Source: Actinobacteria bacterium ATB1 (GTDB lineage Bacteria > Actinomycetota > Acidimicrobiia > UBA2766). Taken from it: a DNA stretch of 10,074 nt. The notes under the pieces are model-generated. The model was given only the letters and a program-made list of their open reading frames with translations. It did not search any database and had not been told where the DNA came from. Each line of letters opens with the position of its first letter. Positions within the stretch are counted from its first letter, which is position 1. The position numbers and the translations under genes were made by a program. Positions 1 to 7,016 of the stretch are shown here, piece after piece. The stretch covers positions 1-10,074 of the forward strand of contig QWHP01000070.1 in the NCBI GenBank assembly GCA_021404985.1. The letters are read 5' to 3'.

Positions 1-2136
1 TCGATCGGTCTCGAATCGGACCGCCGCAAGCGTCGCAAGGAACATCCCGTCGGTGGGGAGGGCGACATTGCCCCGGCGGACTCCACGACTACGGTTGCCG
101 CCCGGTTCCTGCGGGACGCGATCCGCAGCGGCAACCGGAACGGCTACCTGGTGTTCGCCGACCTCGTGAACAACCGGCCCCCGACCGAGCTCCATGATCT
201 GCTTGAGCCAGTCCCGGCCGTACAGCCGCTCGACCTCGACGAGGTCGAGCCTGTCGAGGACATCTGCCGGCGGTTCACGACGGGTGCGATGTCTCACGGA
301 GCGCTGAGTCGGGAGGCGCACGAGACCCTGGCAATCGCGATGAACATGATCGGGGGCCGCTCGAACTGCGGCGAGGGCGGCGAGGCGATCGAGCGGTATC
401 TCAGCCGCGGATCCGAACGTGACAGGAACTCGCGGATCAAGCAGATCGCCTCGGGACGTTTCGGTGTCACGCCGCTCTCCTGCGTGTACGCCGACGAGCT
501 GCAGATCAAGATGGCCCAGGGGTCCAAGCCGGGTGAGGGCGGACAGATCCCCGGGCACAAGGTGACCGACGAGATCGCGTCGCTGCGCCGGACGCAGCCA
601 GGCGTGACCCTCATCTCTCCGCCTCCGCACCACGACATCTATTCGATCGAGGACTTGGCGCAACTGATCTTCGACCTGAAACAGGTGAACGGCATCGCCG
701 ACATCTCGGTCAAGCTCGTGGCGCTGTCAGGTGTGGGTCAGGTCGCAGCCGGCGTGGCAAAGGCTCTGGCCGATGGCATCCATATCTCGGGCTGTACGGG
801 GGGAACCGGGGCCAGCCCGCTCAGCTCGATCAAGCACGCAGGGATGCCCTGGTCACTCGGCTTGGCCGAGACGCAGCGCGTCCTGATGGAGAACGGCTTG
901 CGCGGACGGGTCAAGTTGTCCGCCGACGGCGGGTTCAAGACGGGACGTGACGTGATCGTCGCTGCTCTTCTCGGCGCGGATGAGTACAGCTTCGGCACGG
1001 CCGCGCTGCTCGCCGAAGGCTGCATCATGGTCCGCGCTTGCCACCGGGACACGTGCCCGACCGGTATCGCGACCCAACGTGAGCATCTGCGCGAGAAGTT
1101 CGTCGGTACCCCGGAGGGTGTGGCGCAGTACATGCGTTGGGTGGCCGAAGAGGTTCGCGGATGGCTGGCATCCCTGGGGTTGCGAACATTGGACGAGGCC
1201 ATCGGCAGGGTGGACCTTCTGCGCCAGCGCAGTGTCGGCGAGGGACGCATCGACTCGGTGGACCTGGCACCGTTGATCGCCAAACTGCCACCGGGCCCCC
1301 GCCACCACGAGGGGGGCACCGCGGTACAGAAGGCGAGGTCCGAGCTGGGGGACAGACTCATGGCGGATGCGTTCCGCGGAGTCTGGGAGGGCGACGACGT
1401 CGAGCTCGAGTACGAGATCACCAACCGTGACCGGACGGTTGGGGCTGCGCTCGCCGGCGCTATCGCACTCGAGTTCGGGGAGTCTTGGCCTCCGGGACAT
1501 GTCACGGTCACGTTCCGAGGGTCTGCCGGCCAGAGCTTCGGGGCGTTCCTGTGCAAGGGTCTGGACTTCCGACTGGTGGGGGAGGCGAACGACTACGTGG
1601 GCAAGGCCATGGCCGGAGGCCGGATCGTGATCTCACCGCCCCGCGGGGATGCCGGAGACGCATGTCTCATGGGCAACACCGTGCTGTACGGGGCAACCGG
1701 TGGTGAGCTGTTCTGCGCCGGAACGGCCGGGGAGCGCTTCGCCGTCCGCAACAGCGGCGCGACTGCCGTGGTGGAGGGAGTCGGCCAGCACTGCGCCGAG
1801 TACATGACCGGAGGGCTGCTCGTGGTCCTCGGGGACGTCGGCCAGAACGTCGGCGCCGGAATGACGGGCGGGGTCGTCTACGTGCACGACCCCCACCACA
1901 ACCTACCGACGCGCGTCAACCGGGGCCTGGTCGACGTGGTGCGACCCGACCTGGGCAACCTCGAGGAAGTCCGGAACCTGGTGGAACGCCACGTCGTGCT
2001 CACCGGCTCCCGCAAGGGTCGCGCCCTTCTCCAGGAGTGGGAGACCGCGGCCGAGGAGTTCTGGATGATCGTTCCGCAACGTGCAGTGAAGCGCATCGAG
2101 AACACGCAGCGAGAGACGGTGCCGCAGGCGAGCTGA
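1..2136 (+). CDS. gltB: Glutamate synthase (GOGAT) large subunit, C-terminal half, 5' end outside window
   Basis: The frame is open from base 1, so the gene starts upstream; about 711 residues are visible of a family that usually has about 1,500. GOGAT makes two glutamates from glutamine and 2-oxoglutarate. The N-terminal glutaminase domain is off the edge. Visible (window codon numbers) are the FMN synthase domain with FTTGAMSHGALSREAHE (from codon 92), SNCGEGGE, QGSKPGEGGQIPGHK and SPPPHHDIYSIEDLAQLI, then the 3Fe-4S cysteines C341, C347 and C352 (C-x5-C-x4-C, bases 1021-1056), then a C-terminal GXGXG beta-helix domain (about codons 505-640; MAGGRIVISPP, EYMTGGLLVVLGD, GAGMTGGVVYVHD). The FMN-site loop reads SGCTGGTGASP, where many homologues have H-D before GGTGASP. 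The small subunit gene gltD does not follow; the next gene is convergent ppk1. The family assignment is very secure. Confidence 0.96.
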   Translation, partial: SIGLESDRRKRRKEHPVGGEGDIAPADSTTTVAARFLRDAIRSGNRNGYLVFADLVNNRPPTELHDLLEPVPAVQPLDLDEVEPVEDICRRFTTGAMSHGALSREAHETLAIAMNMIGGRSNCGEGGEAIERYLSRGSERDRNSRIKQIASGRFGVTPLSCVYADELQIKMAQGSKPGEGGQIPGHKVTDEIASLRRTQPGVTLISPPPHHDIYSIEDLAQLIFDLKQVNGIADISVKLVALSGVGQVAAGVAKALADGIHISGCTGGTGASPLSSIKHAGMPWSLGLAETQRVLMENGLRGRVKLSADGGFKTGRDVIVAALLGADEYSFGTAALLAEGCIMVRACHRDTCPTGIATQREHLREKFVGTPEGVAQYMRWVAEEVRGWLASLGLRTLDEAIGRVDLLRQRSVGEGRIDSVDLAPLIAKLPPGPRHHEGGTAVQKARSELGDRLMADAFRGVWEGDDVELEYEITNRDRTVGAALAGAIALEFGESWPPGHVTVTFRGSAGQSFGAFLCKGLDFRLVGEANDYVGKAMAGGRIVISPPRGDAGDACLMGNTVLYGATGGELFCAGTAGERFAVRNSGATAVVEGVGQHCAEYMTGGLLVVLGDVGQNVGAGMTGGVVYVHDPHHNLPTRVNRGLVDVVRPDLGNLEEVRNLVERHVVLTGSRKGRALLQEWETAAEEFWMIVPQRAVKRIENTQRETVPQAS

Positions 2137-2156
2137 CGACGCTGCGCTCCGAGATG

Positions 2157-4325
2157 TCAGGTCTCCGTGTTGCGCCTGAGTGTCCTCTCCATCATGACCC
2201 TGTGAGTGGCCACGACTTCGTCCTCCACTCCCGGGAACAGTTGCTCCCAGGTGTCGTCCGCATGGAGCACCCAAGCCTGTCGGTTGTCGGCCAGTTCGAC
2301 GTCGAGCAGCTCCCGGAGGCGCGTCTGGATGGCAGGGTCCTGGACGGGGAAGATCGACTCGACGCGCCTGTCCAGGTTGCGCGGCATCAGATCGGCAGAT
2401 CCGATCAAGTACTCCTCCGAGCCGTCGTTGTGGAACATGTAGATGCGCGAGTGCTCCAGAAACCTTCCGATGATCGAGCGCACCCGGATGCGGTCGCTCA
2501 GCCCGGGGAGGCCCGGTCTGAGACAGCAGATCCCACGTACGATGAGGTCGATCTCGACCCCGGAGCGGGACGCCTCGTACATCTGGCGGATCAGTCGTGC
2601 GTCGACGAGGCTGTTCAACTTCAGGATCATGCGTGCCGGACGCCCGGCCCGCGCGTTGTCGATCTCCCGTTGAATCCGCGACGAGATGCCCTCGCGTAAC
2701 ACGTACGGTGCCGTGAGCAGGCTGCGGAACTCGCGCTGGCGGGAGTAGCCGGTGAGGAAGTTGAAGAGGTCGGAGACGTCGGCCCCCAGGGCCTGGTCGC
2801 AGGTGAACAGACCGAAGTCCTCGTAGAGCCCCGCCGTCTTGGCGTTATAGTTCCCGGTTCCGAGGTGCACGTAGCGGCGTATGCCACCGGGCTCCTTGCG
2901 GACGACGAGGGCTGCCTTGGCGTGGGTCTTCAAACCGACGAGGCCGTAACCGACATGGGCGCCTGACGCCTCGAGGCGGCGGGCCCACTGGATGTTGCGC
3001 TCCTCGTCGAAGCGTGCCTTGATCTCGACCACGACAACGACCTGCTTGCCCGACTCGGCGGCCCGGACGAGGCCACGCATGATCTCGGAGTTCTCCGTCG
3101 TCCGGTAGAGCGTCTGCTTGATCGCGAGGACGTCGGGGTCTGCGACGGCTTGTCGGATGAACTCCTCGACGGAGGCGCCGAACGAGTCGTAGGGGTGATG
3201 GACGAGGACGTCTCGGTTCCGGATGAGGCCGAATATGTCGACCGGCTCACCCTCGGAGTCGAGGAGCAGCGCCGGAGTCTGGGGCTGCCACGGCGCGAAC
3301 TCGAGATCCGGCCGTTCGCTGACCGACGCCAGATCGAACAGGTCGGCGAGGCCCTGTGGGCCTGGAACCGTGTAGAGCTCCTCAGGGGAGACCTCCAGCT
3401 CCCGGGCGAGCATGTCCCGGATCCGATCGGGCATCGATGGCGCGACCGTCACGCGCACCACGTCCCGGAAGCGGCGTGTGCGGAGGCCGGCTTCGATCTC
3501 GTCCATGAGGTCCTCGGCCTGGTCCTCCTCGAACTCGATGTCGGCATCTCGCGTGACGCGGAAGGCATGCCACTCGAGGATCTCCATCCCCGGGAAGAGC
3601 ATGTCGAGGTGAGCGGCAACGAGGTCCTCCAGGGGGATCGTCTCACTGGAGTTGGGAAGGCGAACGAACCTGTGCAGGAGGGTCTGGGGGACCTTCACCC
3701 GTGCGAAGAGCTCGCGTTCCTCCTCTGGGTCGCGCAGCATGACGGCGAGGTTCAGAGAAAGGTTCGAGAGGTACGGGAACGGGTGTGCCGGGTCGACCGC
3801 CAACGGCGTGAGCACCGGATATATCTCGTCGCGGAAGTAGTCACGGAGATGCTCCTGCGTGGCGGAGTCGATCTGGTCCCACGAGAGAACGGCGAGACCC
3901 TCCTCCTTCATGGCCGGCGCCAGCTCGGACAGCCAGAGATCGCTCATGTCGGCCAGCATGCGGCTGCATCGACCGTCGATCGCAGTGAGTTGATCTTGTG
4001 CCGTCATCCCGTCCGGCGTCCGGCCCATCGCCCCGGCGGCCACGAGACGCTTCAGCGCAGACACGCGAACCATGAAGAACTCGTCGAGGTTGTTGGCCGT
4101 GATCGCCAGGAAGCGCAGCCGTTCGATCAGAGGGATCCGCGCATCGCGTGCCTGGGCGAGGACGCGCTCGTTGAAGTCGAGCCAGGAGAGCTCTCGATTC
4201 GTGTATAGCTCCGGGGACGTCAGATCGGGGTCGTCGCCCTCGTTCGGAACCCCCACCGGCGGATGCGTGGCGGACGCCGGCGCCCCTGCCTCGCCCGAGG
4301 CCCCTCCGGCCTCATCGGTGTGCAT
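2157..4325 (-). CDS. ppk1: Polyphosphate kinase 1 (PPK1)
   Basis: PPK1 reversibly moves the gamma phosphate of ATP onto polyphosphate through a phosphohistidine. An ATG at 4337 gives 726 aa, but GGAGG (4338-4342) touches it directly, so I prefer the ATG at 4325 (722 aa), which lies 12 bases from that GGAGG. The first 45 or so residues are unconserved in appearance either way. Counting from the 4337 ATG: N domain with ELSWLDFNERVL (49-60) and ANNLDEFFMVRVSALK (81-96), head domain HPFPYLSNLSLNLAV (185-199), first catalytic domain RNRDVLVHHPYDSF (373-386), IKQTLYRT (406-413), KTHAK with candidate phosphohistidine H472, HLGTGNYNAKTA (491-502), and second catalytic domain FLEHSRIYMF with H629. The H472-H629 spacing of 157 equals that of E. 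coli H435-H592. The gene appears intact. It converges on gltB with a 20-base gap and no visible terminator hairpin; upstream lies a long non-coding region. Confidence 0.96.
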   Translation of the reverse strand: MHTDEAGGASGEAGAPASATHPPVGVPNEGDDPDLTSPELYTNRELSWLDFNERVLAQARDARIPLIERLRFLAITANNLDEFFMVRVSALKRLVAAGAMGRTPDGMTAQDQLTAIDGRCSRMLADMSDLWLSELAPAMKEEGLAVLSWDQIDSATQEHLRDYFRDEIYPVLTPLAVDPAHPFPYLSNLSLNLAVMLRDPEEERELFARVKVPQTLLHRFVRLPNSSETIPLEDLVAAHLDMLFPGMEILEWHAFRVTRDADIEFEEDQAEDLMDEIEAGLRTRRFRDVVRVTVAPSMPDRIRDMLARELEVSPEELYTVPGPQGLADLFDLASVSERPDLEFAPWQPQTPALLLDSEGEPVDIFGLIRNRDVLVHHPYDSFGASVEEFIRQAVADPDVLAIKQTLYRTTENSEIMRGLVRAAESGKQVVVVVEIKARFDEERNIQWARRLEASGAHVGYGLVGLKTHAKAALVVRKEPGGIRRYVHLGTGNYNAKTAGLYEDFGLFTCDQALGADVSDLFNFLTGYSRQREFRSLLTAPYVLREGISSRIQREIDNARAGRPARMILKLNSLVDARLIRQMYEASRSGVEIDLIVRGICCLRPGLPGLSDRIRVRSIIGRFLEHSRIYMFHNDGSEEYLIGSADLMPRNLDRRVESIFPVQDPAIQTRLRELLDVELADNRQAWVLHADDTWEQLFPGVEDEVVATHRVMMERTLRRNTET

Positions 4326-4344
4326 CGTGGCCCACATCCTCCGC

Positions 4345-4386
4345 GAGCACTCGGACGCGCTCGACTCGTCGATCTCATGAGTGCTC
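4345..4386. promoter_or_regulatory. Inverted repeat in the ppk1 leader
   Basis: GAGCACTC at 4345-4352 and GAGTGCTC at 4379-4386 are perfect 8-base inverted copies separated by 26 bases. They lie between the likely ppk1 -10 box and the GGAGG, so they could form an RNA stem in the leader or a wide operator. No known actinobacterial PHO box (direct repeats of GTTCACC type) is evident. The function is guesswork. Confidence 0.25.
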
Positions 4387-4388
4387 CC

Positions 4389-4394
4389 AGGGTA
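4389..4394 (-). promoter_or_regulatory. Candidate -10 box for ppk1
   Basis: On the minus strand this reads TACCCT, fitting the actinobacterial TANNNT pattern. Transcription would begin near 4382, giving a leader of roughly 55 bases that contains GGAGG at 4338-4342. No convincing -35 hexamer is seen 16-18 bases upstream, so this rests on one short motif. Confidence 0.3.
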
Positions 4395-4459
4395 ACCGTC
4401 CGCGGGGTTCCGGGCACCCGCGTCCGGAGAGAAGCTCCCGTCCCACTTTCGGGTACTAA

Positions 4460-4674
4460 TTCACATCCTCGGCAAGAGTGTGAAGGGAATCGATCGTGGC
4501 CGGAGCAATTGGGGGCCACCACCCAACACACGCGCGGCATCCGGTTCGGATGTCGCGTTCGGGCCTGGCAATACGGCGGCTTATCGCAGGTCTTGCGGCC
4601 CGGCACGGCTCACCACCGTGGAAACAGAGCGATCGCTCCCGGTCGCCTCCGCCCACCTACAGGCGACCGGGAGC
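4460..4674. ncRNA. Hairpin-rich segment, possible structured RNA
   Basis: Five inverted repeats follow one another. (a) TTCACA 4460-4465 with TGTGAA 4479-4484, extended inward by CTC/GAG. (b) GTGGCC 4496-4501 with GGCCAC 4514-4519. (c) CGCGGCATCC 4533-4542 with GGATGTCGCG 4548-4557, 10 pairs including one G-U wobble and a GGTTC loop. (d) CACGG 4604-4608 with CCGTG 4616-4620. (e) a perfect 14-bp stem at 4635-4674. I recognise no known RNA (RNase P, tmRNA, 6S, SRP, 6C or a common riboswitch). GC-rich DNA produces short dyads by chance; stems (c) and (e) are the ones hardest to dismiss. Either strand is possible. TACTAAT at 4454-4460 could serve as a plus-strand -10 box. Confidence 0.3.
4635..4674. 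terminator. Perfect 14-bp hairpin, terminator-like
   Basis: GCTCCCGGTCGCCT (4635-4648) is the exact reverse complement of AGGCGACCGGGAGC (4661-4674), with a 12-base C-rich loop. Neither strand has a T-run after it, which is common for actinobacterial hairpin terminators. It lies about 130 bases before the synthetase start codon and has no upstream protein gene on the plus strand. It may end a small RNA, insulate the divergent units, or attenuate the operon if transcription starts further upstream than 4732. Confidence 0.5.
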
Positions 4675-4731
4675 TCCTCACACCCGCCGACCGACGGCTC
4701 GCGATCGCCCGGCGCTTCGTCGGACCGGTCA

Positions 4732-4761
4732 TGGAACTCCTCCGGTCGGTCCGCCTACAGT
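4732..4761 (+). promoter_or_regulatory. Candidate promoter for the acyl-CoA synthetase operon
   Basis: TACAGT at 4756-4761 fits TANNNT. TGGAAC at 4732-4737, 18 bases upstream, is a weak -35 (3 of 6 to TTGACA). A start near 4768 would give a 38-base leader containing GGAG (4796-4799), spaced 6 bases from the GTG at 4806. This excludes the alternative ATG at 4731 as the start codon. Confidence 0.4.
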
Positions 4762-4805
4762 CGAGGTCCGAGCCCGCCGGGGAAGGCTACCTTTCGGAGC
4801 GCCGA

Positions 4806-5471
4806 GTGGCTGCACACCTGACATCGCAGACCCTGTCGGAGTTCGACTCGAAACGCCTTCTGAGTGGCGTAGGTGTACCCGTGGTCGCAGAGACCTCCGT
4901 CGACGACCCGGCCGAAGCCGCTGTGGCCGCGGAGACGCTCGGTTTCCCCGTCGCCGTGAAGCTCTGCGGAGCAGGTCTTGCTCACAAGACGGAGCGGGGC
5001 GTGGTCCGGCTGGGGGTCGAAACGGCGCAGGACGTGAGAACAGCCGCCTTGGACCTGCTGGCCGAGGCACGTCGGCAGGACGGCGAGGTCTCGATCCTGG
5101 TGTCCCGAATGCTGTCGGGCAAACGCGAACTCATCGCAGGCATGGCCCGCGACGCGACGTTCGGTCCCTGCGTCATGCTCGGGGTCGGCGGGATCTTCGC
5201 GGAGGCGGTCGCAGATGTCGTGTTCCGCATGGCGCCCCTGACGCGGGCGGATGCCCTCGATGCGATCTCCGATCTCCGTACCCAACGTCTCCTCGGAGAA
5301 TTCCGAGGGGAGCCACCCGTAGACCGTGACACGCTTGCAGCAATCCTCTGCCGCATCGGGGATCTCGCCCTGGACCGACCCGACGTCGTCTCGGTCGACG
5401 TGAACCCGCTGATCGTCGTCGACGGCACACCTGTCGCAGCCGACGCTCTCGTCGAGGTCGAGGTGCCGTGA
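4806..5471 (+). CDS. ADP-forming acyl-CoA synthetase, beta (ATP-grasp) subunit
   Basis: This is a stand-alone ATP-grasp_5 subunit of the acetyl-CoA synthetase (ADP-forming) family, which makes ATP and acid from acyl-CoA, ADP and phosphate, or the reverse. The GTG at 4806 gives 221 aa, close to the roughly 230 aa of separately encoded archaeal beta subunits, and GGAG at 4796-4799 is well placed; an in-frame ATG at 4731 would give 246 aa but has poor ribosome-binding context. Visible features: LSEFDSKRLLSGVGVPV (10-26, the usual start of the domain), FPVAVKL (47-53), HKTERGV (60-66; H60 corresponds to the HK[ST][DE] histidine proposed to take part in phosphoryl transfer), FGPCVMLGVGGIFAE (119-133) and VDVNPLIV (197-204). 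The stop overlaps the next start by 4 bases, so the subunits should be made together. The acyl substrate cannot be read from the sequence. Confidence 0.9.
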   Translation: MAAHLTSQTLSEFDSKRLLSGVGVPVVAETSVDDPAEAAVAAETLGFPVAVKLCGAGLAHKTERGVVRLGVETAQDVRTAALDLLAEARRQDGEVSILVSRMLSGKRELIAGMARDATFGPCVMLGVGGIFAEAVADVVFRMAPLTRADALDAISDLRTQRLLGEFRGEPPVDRDTLAAILCRIGDLALDRPDVVSVDVNPLIVVDGTPVAADALVEVEVP

Positions 5472-6946
5472 GCAAAGACGCGATAATCGAGCGGTTCCGT
5501 CCCCTGTTCGACCCAAGGGGAATACTCGTCGCCGGGGTCTCGAGTCACCCGGGGAAGTTCGGGTTCGTGGCCGCGCACAACGTCCTGCGCTTCGAGTTCA
5601 CCGGGGACGTCTGGCTGCTCAACCGGGACGGCGGTGAGATCCTCGGGGTCGAGTGCGTCAGCGATGTGTCGCAGGTTCCCGAAGGTGCCGTGGACCTTGT
5701 CTTCGTCTGCACCCCCGCTGCCGCGAATCCTGACCTCCTGAGGGCATGCGCCTCCAAGGGGATCCGCGCTGCGTTCATCGCATCGGCCGGATACGGCGAG
5801 GCAGGGGAGGAGGGAATGGCTGCCCAGGCGGAGTTGGTGTCCCTTTGCGACGAGCTGGGGATCCTGCTGGCAGGCCCGAACGGCCAGGGAGTGATATCCA
5901 CACCGTCGTCGATGTGTGCCCAGATCGTGGCACCGTTCCCGCCACCTGGTCGCATCGCCGTGGCCAGCCAGTCCGGCAACTTCGTCTCGTCGTGGCTGAA
6001 CTACGCAGAGCACTACGGCGTAGGCGTGAGCCGGGCTGTCTCCGCCGGCAATTCTGCGGCACTGTCCGTGCCCGACTACCTCGAGTACTTCGCGGCTGAC
6101 CCAGAGACCGGAGTCGGACTCGCCTATGTCGAGAACGTCCCCGACGGAGCAGCGTTCGCCACTCAGGTGCGGTCGGCGGCGGAACGCAAGCCGGTGGTGA
6201 TGATGAAGGGCGGGAGTACTGCCGGAGGGGCCCGAGCGGCTGCCTCGCACACCGGCGCGCTGGCCACGGATGACGGCGTCTTCGACGGGGTCTGCCGGCA
6301 GCTCGGCGTGTCGCGGGCGCATTCGATCGAGGAGGCGTTCGAGGCTGCTGCCGCGTTCGCCACTCTGCCACTCCCGAAGGGACCCAACGTGTTCGTGTTG
6401 AGTACCGCCGGGGGTTGGGGCGTCATCACCGCTGACGCCATAACGGCGGCCCCGGAGCTCGAGCTCATGTCTCTGCCCGACGATCTGCGTGCGGCGATGG
6501 ACGAGCGTCTTCCACCGCGATGGAGCCGAAACAACCCTGCAGATCTGGCCGGGGGCGAGACTCGAGACACCGTTCCGGACCTCGTCGACCTCGTGGTCTC
6601 TCACCCCGAGGTCGATTCTGTGCTCTTCATCGGGCTCGGCATCCAGGCGAACCAGGGTCGGGCGGAGCGCTCCGGCCGTTTCTATCCCGGGCACGGGCTC
6701 GAGCGCATAGTCTCGTATCACGAGCGCCAGGACCGGCGGTACGCCGAGGCAGCCGTCGAGGCATGCGAGCGGTACAGCAAACCGGTGCTCATCTCGACGG
6801 AGCTCGCGATTACCCAACCCGACAACGCAGGTGTTGCACGTGTACGTGAGCTGGGGCACATGTGCTTCCCGTCCACGATTGCGGCCGTGCGGGCCCTGCG
6901 CCACATGACCCGATATGCAGGCTGGCGTGAGCGGCGAGACCTCTGA
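5468..6946 (+). CDS. ADP-forming acyl-CoA synthetase, alpha (CoA-binding, phosphohistidine) subunit
   Basis: A 492-aa protein starting at GTG 5468 within the GTGA overlap with the beta subunit; GAGG motifs at 5454-5457 and 5460-5463 precede it. Order of features: CoA-binding Rossmann domain with LFDPRGILVAGVSSHPGKFG (13-32), VFVCTPAAANPDLL (78-91) and FIASAGYGE (103-111); first ligase-like domain with GPNGQG (136-141) and VASQSGNF (165-172); phosphohistidine segment SHTGALA (260-266), with H261 matching the catalytic histidine of the family; then a second ligase-like domain (about 305-475) with STAGGWGVI (312-320) and NNPADL (355-360). Length fits separately encoded alpha subunits (about 450-490 aa). 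In many homologues the GPN motif is GPNCLG, so the Gly-Gln here is a variation. The substrate is uncertain: acetyl-, propionyl-, branched or aromatic acyl-CoA are all possible. Confidence 0.9.
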   Translation: MSKDAIIERFRPLFDPRGILVAGVSSHPGKFGFVAAHNVLRFEFTGDVWLLNRDGGEILGVECVSDVSQVPEGAVDLVFVCTPAAANPDLLRACASKGIRAAFIASAGYGEAGEEGMAAQAELVSLCDELGILLAGPNGQGVISTPSSMCAQIVAPFPPPGRIAVASQSGNFVSSWLNYAEHYGVGVSRAVSAGNSAALSVPDYLEYFAADPETGVGLAYVENVPDGAAFATQVRSAAERKPVVMMKGGSTAGGARAAASHTGALATDDGVFDGVCRQLGVSRAHSIEEAFEAAAAFATLPLPKGPNVFVLSTAGGWGVITADAITAAPELELMSLPDDLRAAMDERLPPRWSRNNPADLAGGETRDTVPDLVDLVVSHPEVDSVLFIGLGIQANQGRAERSGRFYPGHGLERIVSYHERQDRRYAEAAVEACERYSKPVLISTELAITQPDNAGVARVRELGHMCFPSTIAAVRALRHMTRYAGWRERRDL

Positions 6947-6950
6947 GGGT

Positions 6951-6981
6951 TCCCGGGCAGTCCGAGCCCGGTCACCCGGGA
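6951..6981. terminator. Competing hairpins between the synthetase operon and dacB
   Basis: Two mutually exclusive stems are possible: CCGGGC 6953-6958 with GCCCGG 6966-6971 (7-base loop), or TCCCGGG 6951-6957 with CCCGGGA 6975-6981 (17-base loop). They begin 5 bases after the alpha-subunit stop. There is no T-run. This may be a terminator for the synthetase operon; dacB begins only 35 bases later and no separate dacB promoter is obvious. Confidence 0.35.
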
Positions 6982-7016
6982 CCTTGGATCGAATGGCCAC
7001 GGGCACGGAGCCACAC

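Larger units (their letters stand above)
4338..4805. other. Gene-free region between ppk1 and the acyl-CoA synthetase operon
   Basis: No convincing protein gene lies here. Open frames that cross it on both strands translate to Arg/Pro/Ser/His-rich sequence without domain-like patterns. The plus-strand frame that becomes the ATP-grasp subunit is open far upstream, but only the part after about 4806 resembles the family. The region holds the ppk1 control sequences (4338-4420), a cluster of hairpins (4460-4674) and a likely promoter for the downstream operon (4732-4761). Confidence 0.65.

Noticed and set aside
2137..2156. Terminator between convergent gltB and ppk1
   Set aside because: The gap is 20 bases and no stable hairpin was found in it. 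GAGAC (2113-2117) and GTCTC (2161-2165) could pair but are too short and too far apart.
3150..4208. Open frame of 352 codons on the plus strand inside ppk1
   Set aside because: It is the mirror of PPK1 codons; the PPK1 reading has all family motifs and this one has none.
4531..4559. Possible tRNA or tmRNA T-arm (GGTTCGG near 4543)
   Set aside because: The pairing makes a 5-base loop inside a 10-bp stem, not a 7-base T-loop on a 5-bp stem; there is no matching acceptor or anticodon arm and no CCA end.
4263..4805. 5' extension of the ATP-grasp subunit to 402 aa
   Set aside because: The extension is Arg/Pro/His-rich, crosses the hairpin cluster and the likely promoter, overlaps ppk1, and exceeds the family length. 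GTG 4806 has a good ribosome binding site.
4496..5329. Plus-strand frame starting at GTG 4496 with AAGGGA upstream
   Set aside because: The ribosome-site-like motif is attractive, but the protein is low-complexity (Arg/Pro/Gly) and runs out of frame through the ATP-grasp gene.
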